From the NCBI GenBank assembly GCA_946902875.1, contig OX336344.1:15769791-15833790 (forward strand): a stretch of 64,000 bases of DNA. The letters are read 5' to 3'. This DNA comes from Nematopogon swammerdamellus (Eukaryota > Arthropoda > Insecta > Lepidoptera > Adelidae). Shown here one piece after another: positions 20,511-31,200 of the stretch (position 1 is its first letter; each line of letters begins with the position of its first letter). A program made the position numbers and the translations under genes. The notes beneath the pieces were generated by a model. It saw only the letters and a list, made by a program, of their open reading frames with translations, did no database searches and was not told the origin of the DNA.

Positions 20511-21414
20511 TTCGGATCGTGCTTATACATTATTTTGGACACATTTTTTCATACAAAACACCGGAAAACCCACCAAATGTAGACTTACAATGAAATTATC
20601 GAGTACATCTATCCCTATCGATCTGGCGACCTCCTTATCTCTCTATCGCGTTGTTTTTCTAGCGTCATACACCTTAAAGAAGAACTAGGAAAAAAACCTT
20701 ATACAGAGTTTTTTTTTTATATTTTAAAACTTTCTAGCGTAGTATTTACATACAAATATTTTGAGGTAATTCCCTGACTGAACTAGAAAGTAGTCGATCC
20801 TCCCTTGTTTAATCAGAATCACGTAATAAAGAGTTTAAAGCATTTAGTACTTTTAGTTTGGCAGTTAGTGTTAATTTTAATTCTTAATGTTCTTAACTTT
20901 TTGTAAACGTTTATAAATTGTTTTTCAACAATTCTTTATTTAATGATTGGAATTATATTGAATTAAATATACAAAGATTGGTTTATATAGTGACATGACA
21001 CGATACAACAGTATAATTTTGATTTCTGTAACTTTTTGGGAAACACATTTTATTAAATTATTCGTAATGTTTTAAAATTGTTCTTCTTAAAAATATTTTC
21101 CAAATTACCTACCTTCGAATTTAAGGCTTTCACTGAATGACATCTTCACATGTGAACTTGCTATTTCACAACAACTCCTGAGTGTACAAAAGGCTGGCAC
21201 GGAGCGGTGGTCCTGAAAGATGATATATTAGTTTCGAGGCACTTGGATTATGCTCGGCTGAATGGTGGAACCGAGCTGAAAATGAAATAAATTTAGTATT
21301 ACCGTGCTGTAAATCTGTTTTAAGAAAATCGCGAGGAAATCGGAATATTTTACGAAAAGACCTGAGAAATAATGTCACATAGAGACTGATATGGACTTAT
21401 TCAATGTTTATTCT

Positions 21415-21715
21415 TAGCATTTTTATAAGATTACCGTAACCCGTACGGAAGCCTATTACTAAGTCTTCAACATCTGTCTGTCTGTCTGCATGTCTGTCCG
21501 TCCGTCCGTCCCTCCGATGTCTGTATCTTTGGAACCGTAATAACTAGCCGGTTGAAATTATCACAGAATATGTGTTATTTTGCCGGATATAACAAATAAT
21601 AATAAAAAAAAATTAATGTGAAAAATTAAGGGGGTTCCCATACAACGTGTTTTTAACGCTTTTTTTTGTGGTGCGGAAACCTCGGTGCGCGTGTCCGACT
21701 AGCAGACTTGTTTAC
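21415..21715 (+). repeat. Family A repeat, nearly complete
   Basis: Runs from ataagattaccgtaacccgt and cggaagcctattactaagtc through the ctgtctgtctg/tccgtccgtcc run, gtatctttggaaccgtaata, aagggggttcccatacaacg, to cggaaacctcggtgcgcgtg tccgactagcag. No coding potential. 21716-22130 is A+T-rich unique DNA. Confidence 0.7.
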
Positions 21716-22129
21716 ATTTTTTGAAAGAAAGAATTGTAATGTTTTTTTTTATTTGTTAAATATTCTTGAACGACGTATTATACATACAATACGATCTGTA
21801 TGGTTGGGTACATAGAACATAAAATATTTAAAGAGAGCGGGACAGCTACTTCAGATGCATACAAAGTTATTTACTAGCATTCTTTTTTTATTTTTGTCAG
21901 TTCTTAAGAACGTTGTAATTTGCAATATTTATATTAATTACATATATATTACTTAACTATAGTTATGTTATGCATAAACAATTAAACATGTATAAATGAC
22001 TAAACCGATTTCACCACCTACGGCTAAAATTTTGCTGCCAGTGAACTCCTGTCCTTATAAGAAATGTCACTTTATCTGACAAATAATTTCTTCTACAGAC
22101 ATGAAACAGCCACAAGAAACTATTAAGTG

Positions 22130-22745
22130 AAATATGTCCTTCTTCTTGAAATATGTTACCATGTATTGTACCACTTCCTGAAATATGTTACCAGGTTGTA
22201 CTAATTCCTGAAATATGTTACCAGGATGTACTAATTCCTGAAATATGTTACCAGGTATTGTACACTTCCTGAAACGTGTACTAAGTACTTCCAAAAATAT
22301 GTATTACTTCTTTAAATATGTTACCAGGTATTGTACTAATTCCTGAAATGTGTTACCAGATATTGTAGACTACCTGAAATATGTACTACTTTTTGAAATA
22401 TGTACCCGGTTGCTTCATTTATTCATCGTAAGACAATTTAGGTAATTAATTGTTCTGTTAACTTTGTAAATTTTAGATACATAGAAAATACTTTATTACT
22501 AAATAAAGATAATCAAACAAACATAATAACATTAAAACTATTAATTATATTAATACTAAACTAAACTACTAATACTTCCTGAAACATGTACTACTTCCTA
22601 AAATATGTACTACTTCTTGATATATTATGTTACCAGGTATTGTACTGATTCCTGAAAGATGTTACCAGATATTGTGCACTTCCTGAAATATGTACTACTT
22701 CTTGAAATATGTACCAGGTACAGTTATACTTCCTGAAATATTGCA
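22130..22745. repeat. Degenerate tandem array, about 33-bp unit
   Basis: Repeated units built on cctgaaatatgttaccaggt, attgtactaatt, with variable spacing and partial units, at 22145-22410 and again 22575-22745. About 160 bp of A+T-rich DNA lies between. On the minus strand two or three units read GNIFQELV repeats in one ORF, which is a by-product of the repeat rather than a gene. Confidence 0.75.
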
Positions 22746-22990
22746 ATGTTTCTCAAGTGATGGACACCTCGGGCCCGCTGCAGGCCTGTGGGAGCCATGA
22801 AGGCTCGATTTTACAAAGGCTGTGCCGCAGAAGCTTGTTTAAATTTCGATTAATGCGCGCTTTAACGTGCGGGCGCAAGTTGCAGTCGGGAGAAGATTTA
22901 GGGCCGCAGTTTAGACTCGCTTGGGGGCTGTAAACACACGACATACGGCCGCCGAACCAGCGCGCTGCTCCCAAAGAACATCGTACCTTT
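22745..22990. other. Unique GC-balanced island
   Basis: Not shared with other repeats in the window and much richer in G+C than the flanks (ggacacctcgggcccgctgc, aatgcgcgctttaacgtgcg). Open on both strands for over 70 codons without a recognisable protein. It could be a cis-regulatory element or an exon. Confidence 0.25.
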
Positions 22991-23015
22991 ACTAGAAGAG
23001 CCTAATGCGGTGCGC

Positions 23016-23279
23016 CACCTGAAAGACTTCCTGGCTCCTTTAGCTCCTTTCGTCAGACTTCGGCTCGAAGGGAAGTGTGGTATGAGTGATGTTTTGGTGG
23101 TTTAAAAAAATTACCAGGGTTAATATAAAGAGCGTCGCTAGTAGCGACGCATCTTCTCTATATTAATCCTAAGCTAATGTTGAGGCGGTGCATGTCGTTT
23201 TTGTTACGTTTCGTTTCGAGCCGAGTGTTCACGAAAGGAACAAAAGAAGCCAGTAAGGAGCCAGGAAGTCTTTCAGGTG
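23016..23279. mobile_element. MITE with 25-bp inverted repeats, 264 bp
   Basis: Left end cacctgaaagacttcctggc tcctt at 23016-23040 is exactly inverted at 23255-23279. Subterminal sequences (cctttcgtc / acgaaagg) also pair. No ORF. The sequence after it (tcaaacgcagccca) recurs at 18357 without this insertion. Confidence 0.7.
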
Positions 23280-23447
23280 TCAAACGCAGCCCAATGATCT
23301 GCCGAACTGACGCGACACTTTATCTTACCTCACTCCATTCACCTCGGTAGGCTAAAATTGTGCACACTCCGGAGAGGTGTAAAATAGTTCAATGTGTCCT
23401 TTTCGGTCATCTCGATATACGAGGGATGGTCGTAAAACTATATTTTT

Positions 23448-23690
23448 TTTTTTTATGGAATATGGTTCGCTTGTTTCGACCAACTTTTTATTCAGTGCGG
23501 TGGTACCAACGCTGGCGGGTTTAGCCCTACCACCTAGTAAGGTAAGAAGGGATTGGACCGACAGTTTTACGTGAAATCCGAACCACGGTCAGCCTGTAAC
23601 GGTCAAAAGGTCACCCATCCAAGTTCTGACCGCGCCCAGCACGAACGGCGGACGGCCCATCGCACCACTGAGCTACCGAGGCTACCGTTG
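23448..23690 (-). repeat. SINE S2 copy with complete head (minus)
   Basis: Read on the minus strand from 23690: gcctcggtagctcagtggt (tRNA-like, box A), then a stretch containing cagaacttggatgggtgacc, which resembles the internal region of 5S rRNA. The S2 body follows (actaggtggtagggctaaac, ttggtaccaccgcactgaat) and breaks off near 23448. 23290-23447 holds only weakly related sequence. Confidence 0.7.
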
Positions 23691-23882
23691 TTGTAATCTC
23701 CTAATGTATTTAAAAAGGAATAAAATATTATAATAATGAACATTATAAATATTATGTTGTCTATATCTCTGCCATGCGTGTACAGAGATTTTTAATCGAA
23801 TTGAACCTATTCTACTAGAAAACGTGATATGAGCTGTCGTTATGTCTGTGAAAAGGTCTAACCAAATGAGACAATACCTCTT

Positions 23883-24070
23883 TTTCAACCGACTTCAAAA
23901 AAATGAGGAGGTTCTTAATTCGACTGTGTTTTTGATTTGCGTAGTCGGGTGAAAATATCACGTCGTTGTTCCATATTGCCTTAGTTAGTATATAGCCGAT
24001 GCCATTTCCATAAAGGGTATTTTTTTCTATATTCCCCGGGGCAGTTCCCATCTACCCTGCGCGCGCCCTA
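23883..24070 (+). repeat. Family P end fragment
   Basis: Starts tttcaaccgacttcaaaaaa atgaggaggttcttaattcg, the terminus of family P in inverted orientation relative to 2394-2407. The right boundary is uncertain. Confidence 0.55.
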
Positions 24071-24279
24071 TATTCTCCGTAACAACCATTGATAGCCTGA
24101 AAAAGAGATTATTGGAATTTTGAGGCTTACTTTATGCAGCCCTTTCTGTCATCGGATGGCAAAACATGACTAATGGCGACACTGACTAAGTATCTAAGTA
24201 ACTAAACATTATGTACTAGTACTACATACCTATGTAGTTATTTATGATACGATATCTACGTAAAAAGATGTGCTGTTTA

Positions 24280-24610
24280 CAGAGTGACTGGAAATTCGAT
24301 CTATTCCTTGAAAGGTTAGGTTATACTAGAGATTATTTGGAACAATATAACTCCCATCAACTGCGGTCGGAAATGAGCCGTTTCCGAGATATCGGGGTTT
24401 TAATTTTTTTTTTCTGACTTCTGTTAGCTGTCGTTATATAATTCTCAATATCTCAGAAATAAAAGGTCTTAAATTAAATGTATTTTTATTTTTATGTAAA
24501 AAAAAAAAATTATGTAAAAAAAAAGCAGTTGATGGGGTTAAATGAAATTATTCAAAATAACCTCTAGTATAACCCCTTTCAAGCAATAGACCTCGTTTCC
24601 AGTTACCCTG
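24280..24610. mobile_element. Foldback MITE, 331 bp, TA-flanked
   Basis: About 85 bp at each end are imperfect inverted copies (cagagtgactggaaattcga at the left against tcgtttccagttaccctg at the right). Both ends are flanked by TA, consistent with a TA target duplication. The interior is A-rich and non-coding. Confidence 0.7.
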
Positions 24611-24634
24611 TATACCTTTTTTATAATGCAAACT

Positions 24635-24700
24635 GATTGGCTACATCACCATCCGTGATGTTAGCCCATAACACCGGGTGAACTAGGTGCCATGTCAGTT
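24635..24700 (-). repeat. SINE S2 tail fragment (minus)
   Basis: tgattggctacatcaccatc, cgtgatgttagcccataaca ccgggtgaactaggtgcc. 24700-25975 is otherwise unique DNA with a G-rich purine tract at 25608-25647. Confidence 0.65.
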
Positions 24701-25977
24701 CTAAATACTACCTACTAAAAGAAATTCAATTCTTACGACAATTATATCTATATATTTTTTTAACTTTGTAATTATTTTAAATAGGTATATCAATACTAGC
24801 TTAAATGAAAGGCTTTGTTTAAAAATGAAAAGCGAGTTACAAATGCAAAGTGAATTCGAAACAGGGCTTCAAAATGACAAAGTAATGTAATTATACGCGT
24901 ACATAACTTGGAAATTACTTTATAATGAGTGTATGAGTACACACACAGCGTGTAATGAAGTGCAAATAAAAACTTGTACGCGGGAGGGCGCGGCGCGCGT
25001 GGGTCCCAATTTACATTTATGAAAACCGCGAAGATGTTTTCGCATTTCTTTTGTCACTTTCGTACTTTAGGGAACTAACGTGTCACTTGTGATTTTAGAC
25101 GTCAGTTTACGACGTCGACGAAAGTACCGTCCAATTATTGGATACAATGATGATATAAAAGTACTTTTTACCACCTTAGTTGCCTTAGTCTGATATTCGC
25201 GACCTCCATTTAAGTCTAGGTTAACATTTATCCGTCCGTTCAAAGTGAAATTTCTCATAAAATGTTCAAAAGTTGTCCGACAGTTATATTTTAGCGAAAG
25301 GCGATGAAATAAGCTTTAAATCTCGGTAAACATTTTATCCTTCAGACAAAGTGACATTTCGCATACGTTGGCAAGAGTTGACCAGCAACACAATTTTAGG
25401 CGAAGATGGTGAATTCGATCGTAAGTCGCACGCAGCTCGTGTTTGTCGGGCTGTGAGCTTGATTATCACAAAATAATAATTTGATGATCCCATACATTCA
25501 TTTTTGCGATAGTATTTTCATAAATGTAATATAGGCTAAGGCAAACGCGTAATGCATTTTAATGGAGCAACTTTTAAATAATCTCAATGTGCCTTGAGGG
25601 GTGAAGAGGAGGAGAGAGGAAGGGGGGGAGAGGGGGGGGGGGGCGGAATCCGACGCGAGAGGAATTTTAATATTTGAGTGTTTGTAGAGAATATGCACGC
25701 CGGAATTAGAATACTCATTCACAGTTGCTGAAAATGGATTACACTAAAGAACCACTGTAGACTGAAAGCGTTATCTCCATCACATCATAAGTAAGGTTAT
25801 TTTTGTTTGTAAAAAATTCGCAATTGTATCATGCCTGATGCACATTAATTTAAAACAATTAGTCTTTTGACTGAACATTGTTTATCTCATCAAATTTTAT
25901 CGCCCGGGAAAAACATTGTAAAGTTTTCAGCGAAGTCCTAAAACAAACAAAAAATCAACACGCCTAACCAGGAAAGT

Positions 25978-26620
25978 ATGTACGTAAATACTTTTCTTAC
26001 AAGCAAAATCAAGTTAACTTATGATTTTTTTTATTGCTGCCGACCTGTGCTCGAGGTCGGAGCCTTGCGCGCAGCCAATTTTACCCCCGAGGAGGTGCCA
26101 GTCCGTCTTGAAGTGAAAGATGATTATTTTCATTCTATTAGATTTATGGAAAAACAATACGTCATATCTTTAATCTTTAGTACATCTTTCGCAGCTCAAA
26201 TCCACCTTTTGTTCCCGGAAATTCATTCCACTTTGGTGCTAATAGCGAATCGGAAAACTAAAGAAAGGACTTTCAGGTCAGTATTGCGACGGAGCTCGCC
26301 CGCGGTGGGGAAGGTGGAGATCGACCCATTTCGAGAGTAGTTTTATGCGTGGGGAGGCTTATATTCGGCGGCGGCGTGACGGGCGGTTGGCTCCGCGGTT
26401 CGTGTGGCGTGACGGCACTCACGCTACACGCTTCCTGTGCCCGATTGGGCTTAGTGTTGCTCGAACTGTGTGCATGCGACCCGCCGTCTCCGCCGCCACC
26501 GCCGCCGCCGACCGCCCTAGCGTCCATGGGCGCATTTAGAGTGGGCCCCAAAGCGAGACTCTTCACCCCCACCGTCTTCTGCAAAATTTTGTTGAAACAG
26601 TAAAATAATGTATATTGTGA
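25978..26620. other. CpG-rich exon- or promoter-like island
   Basis: From about 26270 to 26600 the sequence becomes very G+C- and CpG-rich with a (CCG)n run (26490-26510). Two readings compete. On the minus strand, an ATG in good context at about 26527 (MDARAVGGGGGGGDGG, then SHAHSSSNTKPNRAQEACS) reaches a GTGAGT donor near 26440, as in a first coding exon. On the plus strand, 26193-26277 is open with an acceptor (ctttcgcag) and a donor (ttcaggtcagt), within a 120-codon ORF. No domain is recognised in either. A host promoter or first exon is likely; the strand is undecided. Confidence 0.35.
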
Positions 26621-26628
26621 TGTATCTT

Positions 26629-26757
26629 TAAGTTTCCGTATCCCGTACGTAAGCCTATTACTAAGCCTACGCCGCCGTCTATTCTGTCTGCCCTACTGGT
26701 ATCTTTGGAACCGTAATAGGTAGCCGGTTGAAATTTTCACAGAATGTGTTATTTTTT
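26629..26757 (+). repeat. Family A repeat, 5' fragment
   Basis: aagtttccgtatcccgtacg, aagcctattactaagcctac, gtatctttggaaccgtaata, ttgaaattttcacagaatgt. The right half is missing. Confidence 0.65.
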
Positions 26758-26859
26758 TCCAGTTTTTTTATGGGAAGCGCAATTCCAAAATGTGGAATTA
26801 CCCATCTATTGTCCCCCAAGATACATATATATAGCCCGGTGTTTTTTTTTTCAAAAGAA

Positions 26860-27070
26860 GCGTGAAATGGCTCCTTTCAGACCGGGATGGCATTCGCAAG
26901 TCCCGTGCATCCATGGGTATCTTAGATACCTATTTGTAGGTGTAACGAGGCCACATATCGAGCTTTCCGTAAAATAAACCTACTCTGTGGCTTACGATAC
27001 CCATAGGCATAATGTGATACGCGAGGATTGCGAATGCGCAATGCTAGCCAGGCATGAGCCTTTTCACTCG
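26860..27070. repeat. Two R3 fragments, opposite orientation
   Basis: 26865-26945 is minus (ggatggcattcgcaagtccc gtgcatccatggg). 26998-27070 is plus (gatacgcgaggattgcgaat, ggcatgagccttttcactcg). 27070-27794 contains no element I recognise; a minus ORF at 27102-27371 overlaps a likely repeat and has no domain. Confidence 0.45.
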
Positions 27071-27799
27071 CCTTAAGAAAAACGTCAGATTAATAGAGCT
27101 CTCATTGCCTAGCATATGGTTTGCATGGAGACGAGAGCTCTTTTTGCGTGTCTCGGACTATACTTGAAAGGAAATTGATGGAAAGAAACTTATCGTTATC
27201 TGCCTGTCTATGCTCATCATCTTTTACTAAACTTATAAACGTGCCATCTAGTACCAACTGTACACAGGCATAGCCTCTCGACGTAGAACAATATGCTAAA
27301 AATATCAAGGGACCGAAGCGAAGTTCAAATTGGCTACACTGAACTAGAAGGAAAATACGAACTATGTACATTTACATTTTGACGAAATTACAAAAGTGCT
27401 CGAGTTAAAAAGTTTTCGAAGCGAACTGGAAGTTAGAAATTCTCCTCAGTTCTTCAGTTTCCTCTTTATTTGCAGGCAGATTTTGTATTTTTCACATTGT
27501 GAGTGGCTTGTCTCAAAGTTGTACCTTCATTCTTGCATAAACAAGTTCAAACATGGCTATTAAAACATAATACATAATGTCTGGCACAGCTCGCAGGACT
27601 CCCATACAACTGTACCTAAGTACTTTTCATACGAAATCCACCAAACTAAACCTAATTTTCGAATATTACATATATTAAATAATACTAAACAAGTATTCAA
27701 AAAACACTTAAAGTTGTATTATCTCCGTCAATGTGAAGACAAAAGCTAAAAAATCCTTTAATTCTGAATGGACAAGTATGTATGTATATATTTAGGTAT

Positions 27800-27976
27800 T
27801 ATAAGCGGCTGTGGCCTGCAGGGGGCTTTCTCAATAATTTAAACACATATTATTTCTCATCATTATTTACTGGTGTACTTTTGGTTTGTTATTTTGACGC
27901 GACTCAAATATGTCAGCAAGTGACATTATGTACATGTTCTTTTTATAAATACTTTGACATTACTTCGTCTTTTATA
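27800..27976 (-). repeat. 3' LTR of the BEL-Pao element
   Basis: 177 bp (tataagcggctgtggcctgc at the left edge). Differs from the 5' LTR by two single-base indels in T runs and two substitutions. Confidence 0.9.
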
Positions 27977-27986
27977 CTCCCCCTTA
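27977..27986 (-). promoter_or_regulatory. Polypurine tract of the BEL-Pao element
   Basis: taagggggag on the minus strand, immediately upstream of the 3' LTR, where plus-strand DNA synthesis is primed in LTR retroelements. Confidence 0.75.
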
Positions 27987-28239
27987 GTAAGCATAATGCG
28001 CACACGCATAGTGCGTACTCAAATCTAGATCCAAATATTAAATTTACATGACACAAAATAATTCAACTTAAAAATTCCATGAGTAACTCAAACTTACATA
28101 ATATTCGATTAACAACTCATTTAAAAACAACGCAAAAGACTTATGAATTCCAACATAAAATGCAATCTTAATTAAATAGATAATCAATTCACAAGCCAAT
28201 CTTATAAATTTGAATGACAATTACACCGTAAATATTCAA

Positions 28240-31200
28240 TTAAAGCAAAATTTCAAGTAAAGGATCTTCTTCGGTTAAGAAAACTAGACGACCCGTTGGT
28301 CTTCTCAGTACTCCAGACTTGGTCTTCACGTCGACGACTCGAACCCTTCCATCAGTCCCTGGGTGCGTAGATTTGACAACACCTTTCAGCCAGGTGCCGC
28401 GAGGTAAGTTTGTGTCAGCAATCAGGACGACATCGCCAACTTTTAGATCTCGAGATTCTGATGTCCATTTTGTCCGTCGAAGTAAGAGCGGTAAGTATTC
28501 TCGTACCCATCGATGCCAGAACATATCTGTGAGTCTTTGTGAAGTTCGCCACTGTTTTCTAGTACAGAGATCTGTATCATCAAATTTTCCTGGTAGCGGG
28601 GTTCCAGAAGATCTGTTTATCAGAAAATGATTCGGCGTAATTGCTTCTGGATCTCGGCAGTCTACAGAAACAGCAGTCAGCGGCCGGCTGTTGACAAGAT
28701 GCTCTACTTCTGTAAGTACAGTCTGCAAAACTTCATCTCTGGGTGAACGGCTTTTCAATATAACCTTCATCGCAGTTTTGATGCTCCTTATGAGCCGCTC
28801 CCAAGCTCCTCCCATCCATGGACTGCTGGGAGGAATAAATTTCCAGACTAAACCTTTGTTTTCGGCTTCTATTTGCAGCTTTACATAGTCAAGTTCTGCA
28901 ATGGCTTTCTTCAGCTCCACGTCGGCCCCACGCAGGTTAGTTCCATTATCAGAAACTAAAGTTTGCGGATAACCTCTTCGTGCCGCCATTCGTCGTAAAG
29001 CCATGATGAGTGAGTCAGTAGTCAAACTGTGGGCGACTTCAATGTGTATTGCTCGACTTGTCAAACAAGTGAAGATAACTCCGTATCTTTTTTCCTTCCT
29101 TCGTCCTATAGTCACCTCCATTGGCCCAAATAAATCACACCCACATCTTGTAAATGGTTGCTGGTGATGGTCTACTCGTTCGGGCGGCAGCTCACCCATC
29201 TTTGGAGACTTCGGTATAGCTCTTAGAATTCTACATCGTATGCAGCTAGACGACAGCTTTCTCACTGTAGGCCGTAAGTGAATAATCCAATACCGCTGTC
29301 TTAGCTCATTCACGACAGTTTCATTTGAACCGTGAGCGGCGCGTTCGTGATAATATTTTACTAATAAATGGGTCAGTCGATGTCTTCCATCCAAGATAAT
29401 AGGTCGTTTCTGATCTGAAGAGACGTGCTCTGCGACATCAATTCGACCGCCCAATCGTAGCAAACCTTCATCATCAAAAACGGGACTCAACTTGAGCAGT
29501 CTGCATTTACGTGGTAGAAATTTTGAATTTTTCAATATTTTCACTTCTTCTTCAAAACTTTCCCGCTGAGCGTACTTGATAAGTAATATTTCTGCTGCTG
29601 ACATCGCATCTTTCATTGTCAAATCATTGTTTTTCTTCATTCGATTTATAAAAAGTAGCACATGCGCAGTTGATCGCAGTAGTCTTATCCATGAAGAAAA
29701 TCTATTTATATCGGGGACTGAATATTTTTCAATTGTTACAGCTGTAGTCACACATACAAATGCCGCCTTTCGTTCACAGATGGAGTCTGGGTGCACTTTA
29801 TTTAGTTTTGACTCTGTAGGCCAGCAACATTCATTTTCGATTAAAAATGAGGGACCTTGAAACCAAGAACTTTCATATCGTAGCTCTGTCTGATTTACTC
29901 TAGTAGCTTGATCTGCGACATTTATTTTTGTAGGTATGTATCTCCATTCCGAAACCTGCGACAACTCATCAAGTTCGCCTAATCGGTGTGCTACAAAGAC
30001 TTTGTACTGCCTCGGTTCGCTTCGTATCCATTGCAATACTGTTGTAGAATCAGTCCAAAATACTTTCCGATCGGCTTTTATAGTGTGTTCCATTTCGACA
30101 GTTGCAGCCAGTCGTGCCGCTAGCAGTGCTCCTTGCAACTCTAATCTCGGTATAGACATTGGTTTTACTGGAGCCACTCTACTTTTGCTTGCAATAAAGG
30201 CGGTTTTGTAGGTTCCGTCGCTCATTGTGATTCTCCAATAAACAACTGCGGCGTAAGCTCTCTCGCTCGCATCAGAAAATATGTGTAGCTCACACTTTTT
30301 ACCTTTTTCCGTATAATTCAGATAGCAGCGCGGTATTTTTATCTCCTTTATTTTGTTCATCTGTACGATCCATGACATCCATTTTATGTGCTCTTCGTCT
30401 TTTAACTTCTCGTCCCACTGAATGCAGGATCTCCAAACATCTTGTAAAAGCATTTTAGATTTGATCGTGAATGGAGCGAGAAAACCATGTACGTCATAGA
30501 TGGACATAATCACTCTCAACGTTTCTCGTTTCGTCGGTTGATATTCATTACTGAACAAGTTGGCAGAAATTTTCTTAAAAGTAACATCGAAAGCAAAATA
30601 ATCTTCAACTGGATACCAGCATAGTCCAAGCGTTCGTTCTGCGAAGCTTTCTCCATTATTAAATTTCACAGCGCTTGTGCTTAATGATTCTGTATCAATC
30701 GATACTAATGCTTTAGCGCAGTTGCTCGCCCAGCCTTTTAGCTCAAAACCACCTTTCTTGTTAATGTAATTTATTTCCTTCACAATCCGACTTGCATCCT
30801 TTTCTGAATCAATGGAATGAATCAAATCATCCATGTAACAGTCCCTCTTGATCGCTTCTACAGCTTCAGGATACTGTTCTTACCACTGATCTGCGTTGTG
30901 ATTTTTGACATACTGGGCGACACATGGCGAACATGTTGCACCAAAAATCAGAGAAGTCATGACATATTTACTTACAGGTTCTTCGGCTTTCTCTCGCCAC
31001 AAAAAACGTTGTGCATGTTGATCTTCTCTTCGTATTTTTACCTGCATAAACATCTCTTTGATGTCACCGATTACAGCCACTCTCTTCTCGCGAAAACGCA
31101 TCATTACGCCCATTATTGATATCAAATAATCAGGGCCGGTAAGTAAAAAATCATTCAAGCATTTACCATTACATTTTGCAGCAGCGTCATAAACCAAACG

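Noticed and set aside
22067..22294. Protein with GNIFQELV repeats
   Set aside because: The repeats follow from the DNA tandem array, with irregular spacing and no longer frame.
26744..26977. 77-codon plus ORF
   Set aside because: It spans the family A end and an R3 fragment, so it is repeat read-through.
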